Assembly: GCF_000002995.4 (NCBI RefSeq)
Contig: NW_025062475.1
Coordinates: 2,820,528-2,884,527, forward strand
Direction of reading: 5' to 3'
From: Brugia malayi
Lineage: Eukaryota; Nematoda; Chromadorea; Rhabditida; Onchocercidae
Length of the DNA: 64,000 nt
The translations under genes were made by a program, and so were the position numbers. Shown one piece after another: positions 19,348 to 33,356 of the stretch (positions are counted from its first letter, which is position 1; every line of letters starts with the position of its first letter). The notes beneath the pieces are model-generated. The model was not told where the DNA came from and did not search any database. It saw nothing but the letters and a program-made list of their open reading frames with translations.

Positions 19348-22177
19348 AAAGAAAAGCGGTCATTTACATCGTTCCGCTTCAATATTTTCTTATCTATTAA
19401 TGGTAGCGAAAGAAAAATAATTGGCCAATTTAAATTGACGAAAGAGAAAGTTTATTTTCTTGGCCTAAAAATGATTTGAAAGGGAAGGAAAAAAAAATTT
19501 AGAAAAGAATAATTAAATTAATATTAATTAGTTTTATTGTAAATTATTATAAGTTTTAAGCACATTTTTTTTTTTTTTTTTCATTTCTTATCCATTTTTT
19601 TTCTTTTAGATTTAAAAATATTCTTTAAAAAGAAAATTTTTTTTTAGGAAGAAAAAAAAAAGAATTCTTTTGTTTTAAATTTATATTAACAATAAAAAGT
19701 TAAATGAACAAGAATTTTAAAATGATAAATGATTATTAATTATACATAATTTATTTCAATGTTTGCCTCAAATGTTTTACATCTTCAGATGTTGTCAAAC
19801 TAATTAATATTAAATTAATATCTAAAAGTAATGATTTTCTCGGAATTTTCAACTATATACGAGTTTAGAATTAATTAAATTATAATATCGAAGAACCATT
19901 AACTTTTTCTTCTTCTATTCAAATAATTTTAAGTATTTCAGACTATTTCATTCTATGTGATTTTGTTTTATAAATGATTAAATCATAGATATTATCAAAT
20001 ACAAATAAGATTTTACATTGATTACTTCAAAATTACTTAAATCATTTCACGTATGACACGTCGCTTTTCTGAGTAATAATTAAGGATTAAGATTAATACC
20101 TAAAAAAGAAAATTGAAAAGAAAGAATTGCTAGAAAAGAATTTCTTAAAAATAATTGCACTACCTATTCTTCGTTTTTTTTTCTTTTTTTTTTCGGTATA
20201 AATTTTAATCATAGAAAACATAAAATTCACATAGATGGAAAATTTAAAATAAAATTTATTTTAAACAAATTACAAGGACATTTGATGAGAAATTTACATC
20301 GGTTTTTTTCTTAGTAAAAATATTTCAGCTGGGAAAATTATCCAAAAATTGTAAAGTTTAATATTCCATAACTGAATGCATTCCATCGTCCTTCGGGTAA
20401 ATTAACCAAGAAAAAAAAAAAAAAAAAGAAGAAGGAAAGAAAAGTAATGACCTCAGTGACCTTGACGTCTTAAATGAGGATGAAAAGGAATGAGAAATAA
20501 ATGAATGATTAGAAATATTTATCACATTTAGTCTTAAAGAAAAAATGGATCTGATTAACTGATAAACTGATAAACTGATTAACTGATCTGACTAATTGAT
20601 TAAATAAATTTTGATAAAAGCATCAAAATTTGATTAATTTAACATATTTGTAAAAAGGATTTTTGCATAAATAACTTAAATTAAATTACATTTTTTCAAA
20701 CAGTTTCCTTTATTCAAACAAATGGAAAAGTTAATTTTTTTTTTTTTTTTCATTTACTAATAACATTGCATAATTAATTATAACTTTAACTAATAATTGA
20801 TAAAGAATAACTGATAAAATCGTTAATATTATTAATATAACTGATGCAATTTTTCCATTGTTAATATTTATAAAATTTACTTAATTTTTTTTCTTAATTG
20901 AAAATTGCATAAAAAATTTAAAAATAAACTGAAATTTTAATTTTAAAATTACTATCACAGATTATGCGACATTATTTAATTATTATTATTAATTAAACCT
21001 GTTCAATTATCCAATTAATTACGAAACAATGATATTTTGATGATAACAATAGTTGTTGCAATATAATTAATTAAGCAATGTGATTTCTAGAAATAATTTT
21101 TAATTAAAACAAAAAGCTGATTAATTATGAATTAATGAGTTAATTAATCAATTAGTTAATTATTCCTTTTATTCATCATTTCTCTGATATTAGTTTTAAT
21201 TTATGATTTTATGCATAATTGCTATTTTTAATTTATCGACGAAAAAAAAAAGGAAAGAATTGCCAAATTAAATTTATTTCTCTTCCTCTCTCCCTTTTTA
21301 CTTCTATCTCTTATTTTTTCATTCTTTACAAAATGAAAAACGTAAATAAATAAATAAATAAAAGACATAAAATAAAATAATTGCTTGGGGTTTTTTTTTC
21401 TAAAAAAGAAAAAAATCAAGTTTTCTATAGTTGGAAATAATTTAAAATTTTCCTTGTATTATAAAAAGAAAAAGAATGTCAGAAAGAAAAAACCTTTGTA
21501 ATTTCATTTTTTCGCATTTTTTTTTTGTTTGCTTATTTTGCCGTTGGCGCAATTGGCGGAGCGCAATCTTTTTAATTGCTTCAATAGATTAAAATGAATG
21601 AAAAAAGAATTTTTTTCATTCATTTTACGCATTGATAATATTTTACAAAATTATTTATTCGTCATACAATCGAAATAAATTTTTTCTCTGAAAATTTATA
21701 TTTCTGAATTTTAATAAAATAAGGATTTTTTTAAAATTTTAATTTATAGCAATTTGTGCAATTGGTAGATTTGAATGAAATTATTGAGATATTATGCGTT
21801 CAAAAAAATTAATGAAATTTAAATTTTGCATTAATATAAGAATAGGATGGATAATCTTAAAGTCTAATATTAGGGTTTCATCTAATTGTCATATTTTAGG
21901 AAAAAAAATTTTAATAAATTTTTAAAAAAAATTTTTTTTTTTTTTGCATTATATCAATAGCAAAAAACAATGAATAATGTAAATAATACTAAGAGTAAAA
22001 TTTCAAACAAAATTTAATTTGAAATTTTTTTAATTTAAAATAATAATCATTGAATTGTAAATGATAATAATTTCAATGCTTTTTGTTTTCCATCTTTTAA
22101 TGAATTTTTTTTTTTTTTTTGAATATATATTTAATTACAAAAATTTTAGTAACATTTCAGATTGTTCGACTTTCTAA

Positions 22178-24584
22178 ATGTTTTTCTGTTTTATCATATT
22201 TTATATTTTACAAAATATTGTGGCGCAAAATGTAAACACTGGTAAGTATTTTTCTTTCCTTTTCAAGTCCAAATAAATCAAAAAAAAAAATTAATAATTA
22301 GAAACAGAAATATGAAAATAAAGAATTTTTTGATCAGAATGATATACCATACAAATTTATCATAATATAATACTATCTGATTTTATCAGAATGATTATTT
22401 TGTTAATACAACACAATCAATATTAAATATAACTTTTTTTTTTTAGTCTTTCTTTTTAAATCATACAAAATTTTCAACTTTATTTAATGTACCAATCTGA
22501 ATTATTAATGAACTAATTAAAATAAGATGAATTATTTGAGAATTAATTAATCAAAAATCAAATAATACAACATTTAAAATTAACTTATTTGAAAAAAAAA
22601 TTTTTTTAATTTTAAATTTTATCATTGTAAATATCATTCATTGATTTTCAGTTGTACGTTTTGATGAAATTGATAAGGACAATGATAAGCGTATAACATT
22701 GAATGAAATGAAAAGTTGGCATAAAATGAATCATATAATTAAAAGTGATAAGGAATTAAAAGAAATGATTCAATCAAAAGATCGAAATAATGATGGAATG
22801 TTAAATATAGCAGAATTTGTAACATTGTTATTAACTCGGAAATCGATCAATTACAATGAACAAATTTTTAAGGTAAAAACAAAATTATTTAAATTGAAAT
22901 CTAAAAAAAAAAAAACATATGAATGATTTACTTTTGTCAACGAGTAAGTTATTAAATGAGTTTTCAAAAGTTTATCTTTTATTTTTTGTCTAAAAGTTTT
23001 TTAATCTTTTTTCTTTTCTTTTTTTGTTTACTTAACAAATTTTATTATTGTTTTTTAATTGATTTATTTACAAAATTTTTAACTGACTTATTTGAATAGT
23101 CTCTTTTTTAAATAATTTAATTAAATTAACAAATTTTGTTTTTATCATAGCGTATTGATAAAAATGGTGATGGAGTGATAACACCAGCTGAAGCTATGCA
23201 ATCAAAAGATAATGGAATTAATGAAAAAATTATACATGAAGTCTTTCAGGTATGTTTAGCTTAAATAATTTTAGAATTCTAAAATTAAATAATTTAGTAG
23301 TAAAAATTATCAATTTCAATTAATTAACAATTTAACAATTTCGATTAATTATTATTGGTAAAAAATAAAACATAAATGTAAACAATTTCATTCTTTTTTT
23401 TTTTACTATTTTTATTTTAGTTAGTTGATTTTAACGGTGATAGTAAAATTACCATCGATGAATTTACATCTGCTATGAATGGCAATTTAAATGATCAGCA
23501 ATATCCTAATAAGCAGGTAAATAAATATTAAAATAAAAGTATAAATTCTCGTTTCATTTTTCTTTAATTCAAGTGGTTTTTAATTAATCCAATTTGAATT
23601 TGCATATTATTTGCTGTGTAAATTTAATTTGTTCAATTTCATGAAATGATAATTTAAACGTAACTTTACATGCATGGCTGATAATATTCTAAAAAAAAAA
23701 AATTAATTTATGACAACATATAAGTGAATAATATTACTTATTATTTATTTAATAGTGTTATTATTTTTGTTATTGTTTTATTTTATTGCTATGTTATTAT
23801 TTTGTTATTTAATTATTATTATTATTATTACTATTACTATTATTGTCAACATTAAGTTTACACTCTAAAGATCATTTTTTGAAGTTATCATTTAATTTGA
23901 ATATTTCAGGCAGGAAAAAATCAGAATTTAGCCTACCAATTGATAACACTTATTGATCAAAATTTAGATCATAAATTATCAGTTCAAGAAGTGTTTAATT
24001 TTGCTCGAGCAAATACCAAAGTAAGCAATGGAATGAATTATTTGATCTCTTTCAATTAACAATAACACTAATTAATACTTTAAAAGTTATCATTAATTAA
24101 AATTCATAGAACAATGATATAATTTAAATAATTAATTTATTTAATTTCATAATAATATAAGAATAGAAATGAATATTACACTTTTTAGTTTTATATATTT
24201 ATTTAATGTTACATTTAATAAATAATTTTAGAACTGAGCAAATATATATATATTATATTTCTCATTGTAAATCATTTCAAAATTAAAATTTAGGAAAAAA
24301 ATTTCTTTCAAAAAGTGAATTTAAAGCATTCAATTATCTATTTATGATAACTGTTAAATATTTTTAGTTCTTTTTTCTTTTTTTTTTTTTTTTTTATTTT
24401 TTGCAATTATTACTGATAATTGAAAAATTTTTTTCAGAAGAATAAAACTGAAATAATTGAAGCATTTGGTCATTTGGATTCTAATTACGATGGCTTTTTA
24501 ACAATTAATGAAATAATAGCTCAGACGGAAAAAATTGTCGCATTAGTACATTTTCAGGAGCCACCGCCAGTTGTTAATAATTAG
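22178..24584 (+). CDS. Secreted six-EF-hand calcium-binding protein
   Basis: Predicted secreted or luminal Ca2+-binding protein, 245 residues. Exons: 22178-22241, 22652-22872, 23151-23249, 23421-23516, 23910-24020, 24438-24584 (738 nt, in frame; the first junction is phase 1 and the rest phase 0). Residues 1-17 form a hydrophobic signal peptide (MFFCFIIFYILQNIVAQ). Loops: DKDNDKRITLNE, DRNNDGMLNIAE, DKNGDGVITPAE, DFNGDSKITIDE, DQNLDHKLSVQE and DSNYDGFLTINE. Loops 1, 4 and 5 lack the central Gly, so their Ca2+ affinity may be reduced. The size and six EF-hands recall calumenin/reticulocalbin (CREC) proteins, but it is shorter and ends PPVVNN with no HDEL-type retention signal. It lies head-to-head with the longer EF-hand gene at 4.2-10.4 kb. 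AATAAA at 24854-24859 is a plausible poly(A) signal 270 bases after the stop. Confidence 0.88.
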
Positions 24585-26880
24585 AAATGAAAATATTTAC
24601 ATTTTGTTTTTATTATTAATCAGTATTTAAATTAAATTCAGATATTAAAAAAAAAAAAAATTAGTTTTTAAAAAATTAAAATTATTTTATACTTTATTTG
24701 TTTTTGTAATGATTGCGCCCGCACAGTTACTTCCATCATTTTGTAACAAATGATTTTACATTTAACGATTAATTGAATATTTCAAACATTTAAAATGTCA
24801 TTCGAAAATTTTTGAACATTTCAAAATATTTCTTTAAATGGTATCAATTTTTCAATAAAGTTTTAATCATTGAAGTATGATTATTGATTAATTATTGAGA
24901 TGATCTCATAAGTTATTTGTTAGAAATGATGAAAAATAATTCAATAGCAAAAAAAAAAAAATAAAATGAAATTTTTCAAAATTTCCCGACTAAATCCTTT
25001 TACAAATTATGTGAAATGTAAAATTTATACATACAATTAATAAAGATTGTACTTAATCAAATAAATAATATTTGATAAATAAAAGTTTATTTCTTGTTCT
25101 AATTTTGATAACACTTATTTAGAATTAAGCAATTATAGGAAACTAATGAGTACCATTTAATAAATATAATTTGTTATTCTAGTCTTACCATATATTTATG
25201 TGAATTAAAATATGATTCAGAATCTGAATATAATACTTGAAATGACTTATTGATAATGAATAATTGCTAAATTGATTTGATTCCTATCAAAATATACTTC
25301 TTCCGTGATTGAATCACTTCCTAATTGATCAATTCAAAATTACTTTTCAAAATTTAAAATTAATTAGTGATGGTAGAAAATAGAAAAAAAAATTATTTAT
25401 GAAGTATACATCGTTCTTCATCTAATATTGTTGCAAAATATACAATGTATTCATGTTATACCAGGCATTTCAAAATTAATTTTGTTAATTTACTAAAATA
25501 ATAGTTACAAATTTAATTATAATTATAGGACTATTAATTATGGGATGCTAATTAGCATATTTTAAGCTTACTTTATGTATTGATATTAAATTATATTTAC
25601 TAATAGTAATCTGATTATCACTGAAAGCTTAAATAATGATTGATTTGATTTCTGGAAAATTTAAATTTACAATTTCTTCTCTGATTTTGAGTCAGATGGT
25701 TTCCTTCCACTGTGATTGGTGTTTGATGTCAACAAATGAAATCCTAGGAATGTGAAAAATTTCAAAAATGATTTTAAATTAAATCCTTTTTGTATAATTC
25801 AAATAGGTTATCAAGTTGAGTTGAACTATTCAATGCAAACAAATAATATCAAATATTGATTGTTATAATAAATGGATATTAATTGAATATGAATTATATT
25901 ATTAATATTAATTATTATGAATAATACCAGTGAAAAATTATAATTTATTTATGGTAAATTTAATTAAATATATAAAATTTCCCATTTTTCTTTTCTTCTT
26001 TTTCATAATGAATGTTGATTGATCACAATTATCATTTACTATCTAATTTAAAATTTACTCAATCATTTAGCATTCATTGCTTATTTTAAACAATAGATTA
26101 AATAGAAAATAATGCAATGAAATCTTAGAATGTAATTTTATAATTTGAATAAATTTTGAAAAGTGTGAATAATTAATTGTACTATTATATCACTTATTAC
26201 TCAATAAAAACACAGCTTTTTTTTTTTTTTTCAAAAATAATAAATTTAAGGATAAATTCATTGTTCGATTTACAAAATTTTTAAAACATTAATTGTCAAA
26301 ATCATCATTTAATACTTTCAAGAATTTGATCACACACATACATAAATTCCGGTTATTCTCATGTATCCGAAAAGAATTAATCTCATCAATGCATTCATTA
26401 TCTCATAATATTTAATCTCAAAATGAATAGAAAATAGAAATTAGAATATTTTAATGATCTGATACATCCGTTTTATCAATTTTCGTATTTCATTAAATAA
26501 AAGAAAATGGAATATTACCAATAATTCGGAACAATACCGATAATTTATTTACTACTAACTTTAATGTTTGTTGAATTATTAAATCATAAGAATTAAGTAA
26601 TTGTAATTATTACTTATTATTTCACCTTCATATCACCATTATCATCAATGATTCAGAAAAAAAATTCGATTAGATTTATTCATAGTTTGATTTTTTTTCA
26701 CAGTTTCTTTTTCAAATTGTAAGATTATAAATTATTGATAGCCAATAAACTGATTAGATATGTTATCACTACAAGTATAAACAACATTTCTGACACTTTC
26801 TATGAATATTATCAGCGATATTACAATGATCGATCATACTGATGGTAAAATAAAATGATATTACATATAGCAGCGAATAA
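24585..26880. other. Intergenic, AT-rich
   Basis: Contains the 3' UTR of the six-EF-hand gene, with AATAAA at 24854-24859, then about 2 kb of unstructured AT-rich sequence. No coding exon or RNA gene is recognised. Confidence 0.5.
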
Positions 26881-26881
26881 C

Positions 26882-26917
26882 ATTGGTCCCCGACGTGTCT
26901 CACGTGATTCCACGTCA
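26882..26917 (+). promoter_or_regulatory. Cluster of ER-stress-like ACGT sites upstream of the J protein
   Basis: Within 36 bases lie ATTGGTCCCCG (one mismatch to the ERSE-II consensus ATTGG-N-CCACG), CGACGTG, the E-box CACGTG and CCACGTCA. The last is the reverse complement of TGACGTGG, the known XBP1/ATF6 UPRE core. The cluster stands out in very AT-rich DNA and sits about 870-900 bases before the start codon of the DNAJC1-type gene. The function is inferred; a bHLH site is the alternative reading. Confidence 0.35.
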
Positions 26918-26979
26918 TAATCACGCTTACAACAGAGTCTCGCATTGAAAACAATGCTAAGCTACTCTTGTTCACTGTC

Positions 26980-27580
26980 CTCTCTAACTGTTTCCCAATG
27001 TCTCTTATCTAACACTCCTCTTCTTTACTCATATTCACTATCTTATCTAACTGTCCTCTTCCCTCTCCTCTTTATATATTATATCGTAAACTCTTATCAG
27101 TCTCTCTCTTCTCCTTTAACAAATTATTTTTCTTTTTTTACTTTTCATCAAATAATCTCATCTCGTGTTATTTGATAAAATTTCATTTATCACTTCAAAT
27201 ATCATGCCCTCTATCAGTCTCATCAAGTGGTACTCTCTCTCAAACAACTATGCTACTTTCACCTGTTTTAACTATTCTACTCTTCCCAATCTCTACTATT
27301 TCTCATCTGCAACATGACTGAATAATGAACAGTGATCAAATTATGATAATTATTAGTGAAAAAGTTTAAAATTGAAATCGGTAAGTTGAATTTACTCTTT
27401 AATTTTATGATAATTTTATTTTTTACTTCTCTCTCTCTTCTTGCTCTTTTGTTCTCTCCTTTTCTATCTCTATTGCTCTTTCTTCCTATCTCGTGTATAT
27501 CATTCATTTTCATCTCTTTCCCTTCTTTTCTCTCTCTCTCTCCCTCTCCCTCCCTCTCTCTCTCTTAAATCTCTTTTCAT
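26980..27580. repeat. Pyrimidine-rich (CT) tract
   Basis: About 600 bases of C/T-biased sequence on the plus strand, ending in a nearly pure CT/CCCT run at about 27524-27566. Ser/Leu/Phe-rich ORFs here are products of the bias. It lies directly upstream of the J-protein gene and could be promoter-proximal. Confidence 0.6.
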
Positions 27581-27782
27581 CATTTATCACAGCAATATGT
27601 TATACAATAAATAAATGTGGCACAAATATTTTAACAATTGATAATATTCCTGAGCGAATAGTTTGCAATAGAAATGGATTATTTCAGTATTATTTGATTA
27701 TCATTTATCATTTGTATCTATCAGTTATTCATTAGAAATCATTTAGCGATATTTATTAATTTAACTTTATTAAAAGTATATT

Positions 27783-30700
27783 ATGTGGCTTATACTATCA
27801 CCACTACTACTACTCATACTGAAATTCACCGCTGTATTCACATGGACAACAGAAGAACTTTTCATCTACGATCTGGTAGAAGAAGTGGGCGAAAATTTTT
27901 ACGATCTTTATGGAATTCCAAAGGTAAAATTTTTTTTTTAATCTTTTTTAGTGCAGCTATTATATTTAACTCATCATTTTTATCTCGTAATTTTTTATCT
28001 TAAAAAAAAAATTACTTAAAAACTGATTTTTTTTTTTTTTTTTTTGCTTAAAAATCACTTGAAAATTTACTTTTAGGAATTTTAAGATTTAAAACTTTGA
28101 GATTTTTAAATAATTTGATGTATAACATATAATGATGGAATAGTGAAAAACTTATTTTTATCTTACTAGTGGCGAGTCAGCTAATAAAATTAAAATTTAA
28201 TTAGAAGTGGAACTTGTGATCAGTAAACGGATGATGAAGATGAGTGGAGCTGGAATATTATAGCGGTTAATTCAATATATTATTAGCTGATACATTTTTA
28301 TCTTCATTTATGGAGAATCAAACATAACTACATAACTGATAGAATTGATAATTTTAACATTCAGTTTTATCTTTAATAACCCCCTGTTAAGCTGTTGAAG
28401 TATTTGCTTATTTTATGTTCTTTGTTGCATCCTCTTTTAGATGATAATTTTTTAGGATGCCGAAATTTCGAGTATCAAAAAAGCATATCGTCGATTGAGC
28501 ATGGAGTGGCATCCGGATCGTAATTCAGATGCAAAAGCAGAAGAGCAATTCAGAAAGGTTTCATTTTTATCTTACTTTTCATTTTTTATTTTATCTTATC
28601 TCATTCTTCATTCATTCATTTTTTCACTTATAGAACTGAAAATATTATATTCTGTATGGATGGCAAATGCTTTCCTTGCAGATCGCTGCCATTTATGAAG
28701 TTTTAAAATCGCATGATTTAAGAGAAGAATACGACCGTATTTTAGAAAATGGTCTTCCAGATTGGAGACAACCTGTCTTTTACTATCGGTTGGTTTTTTT
28801 ACATTGTCAGATTTTTTTTTCTATATCTGCCAAAAAGCTATTTTAAAGACGCAGTGTGATGGTGAATTTAATTTTGAATTAATGTAAAAGAGTAGTGCAT
28901 CTTTTTTTTCTATAACTTTTCCCGAAGGGTTGTTTTTTTAGCCTCAATTTTTTGGAACTTTCCTTAGTCAAGTTCCAAGAATTGTGGTAATATTGAAATG
29001 GTCACTAATCATTCAATTGGGTAATACTTCTGGTTTTTTTAGGCGTGCACGAAAATTATCCTGGTTTGAAGGAGTGGTCATACTTGTAATAATTTCTTCG
29101 ATTGGTCATTATTTTATGCTGTGGGGTGCTTATATAGATAAGTATTTGACATTGGTTCGTTCTAAATTCCAATTTGAAATTCAAATATCAACTTTTTAAA
29201 TGGATAATTTTTTATTTTACATTCAAATTGTTAAACACTACTGAGAATCCTAATATAGATTATCCTGTGGATGTGAAAAAAAAAAGTTAACAGAAGTAGT
29301 GAATCAATCATTTCTTGTTCAATGCTTTGTTGCACAATGATTCGGCAAATCCAATTTTTCATAGAGAAATTTTTAGCGAGAAGTTTTTGACATTTTTTCA
29401 ATTAGAACTAATCATTATTTGCTATGTAATCATATATTTGTCTCTAAAGATATAGTGAATTAATATGCTTTATTAATCACTGATATGCTATTTTGCAGTC
29501 TTCAACTCGTAGCAAATTACGTAAAAAGGAAATTCGACAACTGAAAAAAATTGGAAGTGATGCTGAGACTTTATATGAAGCAGAAATAGCTGAAATGTTG
29601 TCTGATGTTTGTCCATCCTGGCGAAATTCTTTACCTGCATTAATCGTATCATTTCTTTATAATGTTGCTGTTTCACTACCAGATTTTGTTCGTACTCACA
29701 TCACAGTGCGTCAATCTGAAGTTGAAAAATCTGAGATAAGCCACATTTCTTTTTTCCTGGTTTAATTCTCACTGTAACTTAAGCGTCTTCTTTGGAGCAA
29801 AAGCTTTAAAAAAAAATTTATCATTATCAACTAACAGGTAGTCAACATTAGGGAAAATTGATTTTCCTGTCCAGTAATTTTGAATTCGATTAACTATATT
29901 AGCTTTTTTAGACTGACAAAAAGAATAAGGGTGACGAGGTCTCTTCACGTCGTTATGTTGCAAAACGACAACCTGTTTATGAATATGCTGTAGCTTCAGA
30001 CATAAAACCAGTCCTTTCCTGTGTTTTTAGTGAAGATTCTGCCAGGGAATCTGATTCGCAAAATAATGGTAATTTTTGAATTGATTTTAGCTTATGTGCT
30101 TTAAAATTCTCTAATGAAGATTATTGATATAACATAGAAATCATCTTTTTATTTTCAAATTCCTATTAAATATTTTAACACATTTATAGCTAGTTAATCA
30201 TTTCAATACTGGCTTGGTAATATATATTAAGACATTAAAAAATCTTTTTATACACACAAAGTAGTTGCTATGCTACGTCTTAAAAACCAATATATAACTA
30301 AAAGCTAATATATGAATTGAAGCCATTTTTATTGATAAAAATTTTGTTGCGCACATTGATTTTCAGATGTTTTTCACAGTAGTTCATGGTCTAGTAAAGA
30401 ATTGGCACTGCTTGTTAGATTGAGCACCGAGAAATATCCTGCTGGCACACCTAACAGGTTATGGTAGATTTACTCTTGATTGATTCAATGAAATTAAGAT
30501 GTACAGTCTTTTGATATTTATGCTGAACTGTTTTTTCAGATGGGAATTATTGGCAAAAGCACTGGATCGATCACCGCAAAGTATAACTTTTATGGTTGGT
30601 AAATTAAAGCAGATGAAGAGGGTTCGTCACCAGATTTAATGTTTAAATATTTCGAAGTCTGAAATTTTTGTAATTATTTTTAATGTCCTTTTGTTTTTTT

Positions 30701-31729
30701 TTTTTTTGCGATAGGAATAGATTTTGGTACCAAAAAGTTAGTTCAGAAGCTGTTCAAACACCTCAACTATTTGTTTGTAAAATTCTTGCTCTAGTTTTTT
30801 CATCAGTCTTTCACTTCAATCATTTGTATTTATTTTGTTCTCTTATACTAGTTGTAATGTTACTTTTTTACAGGACGAGTATGCGGATTTATTACGTAAT
30901 TCGCAGTCAAGTGCTACCGTGCAGAATGTTACAGAAATAACGTCGCAGAATCAAGCAAACCAAGTTTTTGAGGAGACATCAAATAATTGGGATACTTCAA
31001 GCGAAAATAGCGACAGTGAAGAAGAGAATATCTCATGGTCAGATTATGATCAGAGGTTGTTTGAAACAGCACTTCAGGAATTTCCAAAAGGCACTGTTGG
31101 TCGGTAAGATTTTCTTTTTTTTGGTTTGGCACACTTATTAATAATTAACAATATTTACAGATAATTAAGTATTTATTTGTATTCATAGTATTTATATTAT
31201 AGGTATTTATAGATAATTATAGATAGAGAAAAAAATTAAAGAAACACTTTTGTTAGTATACATCCAATTTTAGTTCTGTTATAAATATTTGATCTCTCTG
31301 ACATTACCATCATCATTTTATCAGAATTATCAGATTGCAGATTAATTTTATTGCAGTGCTTATCGTACTAGTAACATGAACATCTAAGTGCGTAAGTCTC
31401 CTGAGGAATTTTTTAAATCCATTCATTTTGAACTGATGCTAGTCATACTGCGATGGTTCTGTTATTCTTTTTACATGATTTCAAATGTATTGCTTTATTT
31501 GCTTTCTGCAAGTAAATTCTCTTGTTTTGTTCTGTCTTCTCTTGTCTTTTTTATCTGTCAATTATTAATTGATAATCAACTTGAAGTGGATTTTTTGGTG
31601 ACTGTTTTTAGATGGGACAAAATTGCTAATTGTGTATCGAGTAAAACTAAGCAGCAGTGTATCGAACGATTCAAATATTTGTCGGAAATGGTTCGACAAA
31701 GGAAATCACATCACAAAAATAAGAAGTAG
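27783..31729 (+). CDS. DNAJC1: ER membrane J protein with two SANT domains (DNAJC1/MTJ1 type)
   Basis: Predicted ER membrane co-chaperone that recruits luminal Hsp70 (BiP), 448 residues. Exons: 27783-27923, 28456-28557, 28682-28788, 29043-29154, 29499-29705, 29912-30068, 30367-30457, 30540-30621, 30874-31103, 31612-31729 (1347 nt, in frame). A signal peptide or anchor spans about 1-20 ([20 protein letters not shown]). The J domain covers about 38-103 (NFYDLYGI to REEYDRIL) with the catalytic HPD at 66-68. A transmembrane segment spans about 126-148 and is followed by a basic stretch ([13 protein letters not shown]). The cytosolic part has SANT domain 1 at about 282-332 ([22 protein letters not shown]) and SANT domain 2 at about 386-438 ([35 protein letters not shown]), joined by an acidic Ser/Glu linker. 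This domain order is diagnostic of MTJ1/DNAJC1. It is somewhat shorter than the human protein (about 550). Possible poly(A) signals are AATAAA at 31906 and 32399. Confidence 0.94.
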
Positions 31730-33356
31730 ATTTTTCGAATTGCTGTGGTATTCTTTAGTTTTAGCTTATAGTTAATCATAAAAATACAGAATTAACCATA
31801 GCAATATGGTTCCAAATATCATTTTCCCTCTCAGAATTTTGTTCAAACAAAAGTTTCAATTATTTGTTTTTATTAAATCAGTCGTTAAATGCAAGAAAGT
31901 AAGGAAATAAATGTGAAGACAATAATTATGCTTCTCATTGTTTTGGATTTTTCCATAATTTTATTCTCAATAATTTTGAATCTTGTAGTTCTATTATTTT
32001 TTATTCTATAATTATTCCGAATTTTTAAATAGAATTATGCACTTCAAATTTAAGTTTACATTTATACGTTTTAATAATTGCAGGAAGTAGTATATGGACA
32101 TATTTATACAATGATAAGCGATGATTGCTCTTTCTTGTTAATGTAGAGTATGTGTTTTCAAAATTGTAACTTAGAGATCATATTTATTTCATTCACTCTT
32201 CATTTAGCATCACAAATGAATTATTTTAATATGTCAGTCGTATGTCTGTCAACCGAGTACAGGATATGTCAAGCGGAGCTATAGTAGATATAATCAGTAT
32301 TATCTGTACTTTACTTGTTAAGAAGAAAGATAGTTGTGTTATTTTAGAAACATAATGAAATTTATTTAAAATATTGTAATTGAATTACATCTATCTTTAA
32401 TAAACTTTTTTTCTTTTTTTTAATTCTATAATATTTGTTTTTCTATAAGAACAATTTTAAATTTACATTAGAAAAATCTAATTGTAAATTGTAAGATTGT
32501 GGGCTTCCAGAAATGTTTCAAAGTTTCGCTTGTAATATTTCTTTAAATATCTTTCATATCATGAAAATAATGTTTTAAGGTAAAATTCCCATTTTTCACT
32601 TTCTACGATGGCTAACTATATATTTCAATGGTTTTTCACTGTTTCATTTTTCTCCTATGCTATTATTCTGTAAATTAATTAAATTATCCTTTAATGAAGT
32701 ATTTGTTACATAATTTATTACTTTCACTAAATAAGTTGGGACAAATAAAATTTACGAAATTATACGAAAATTATATTAATAGGGTTATGAAATTTATTTT
32801 AGTCCGATCAATTAATATGAATTAAAAATATAAATAAAATTCAGAAGGTTAAATTTTTTATCAAGTTTTTTCTTTCAAACATTGATTGATTCTTTGATCT
32901 CTTTAATTATTGGTTAACTGGCGTCGTTCCCTTGGCCGTGTCTATACTAAAACGGATCATATTTTTATATTTGTGAAAGTTAAATACTTACAAATATTTT
33001 CAATATTAAAAAAGCAAACTTGCTGGAAACGGAAACAGTTTCATTTTGATCGTTGATAAGCAAATTTATCGTAAATGGTAGCTTTAGATCATCAAACTAT
33101 AAAATGTGAAAATTTGATTATGATGAAAATAACAATGTTGTTCATTATTTTAAATCTTTTCAAATTTTGAAATTTCTCAATGTTTAGAAAAGATATTCTA
33201 ACTCTCTCGATTAATCTTTCAATAGCTTAAACAAAAGTTTGAAATGATCAAATAACAAAAAACAAAAAAACTATACTGTTAAAGTAATAAAAGCTTAAAG
33301 TGGCCATTTTCATGCTTAATGCTAATTGAATTTTTGAGGGATATAAAATTGACTGA
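31730..33356. other. 3' UTR and intergenic region
   Basis: Sequence downstream of the J-protein gene. It is somewhat less AT-extreme to about 32400, consistent with a long 3' UTR ending at AATAAA (32399-32404). No further gene is recognised. Confidence 0.45.

Larger units (their letters stand above)
10431..22177. other. 11.7-kb gene desert between two divergent EF-hand genes
   Basis: I found no exon with both a plausible frame and splice sites. The stretch is AT-rich simple sequence with poly(A)/poly(T) runs (for example around 18655-18684 and 18849-18873) and several microsatellites listed separately. Both ends face the 5' ends of secreted EF-hand genes, so promoters should lie near each end. 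The edge at 10430-11100 has many short ATTATC-type runs but no clear motif. Confidence 0.5.

Noticed and set aside
26769..27735. Several short ORFs rich in Ser, Leu and Phe
   Set aside because: They follow the C/T bias of the region and lack splice sites or motifs.
30683..30873. Possible extra exon in the J-protein gene (frame with NRFWYQK)
   Set aside because: No phase fits both neighbours: after AGG in phase 0 it gives an immediate stop. Joining 30621 to 30874 is in phase and keeps the linker.
31388..31611. ORF upstream of the last J-protein exon
   Set aside because: It reads through the intron. The conserved SANT sequence GRWDKIA is formed exactly by joining 31103 to 31612.
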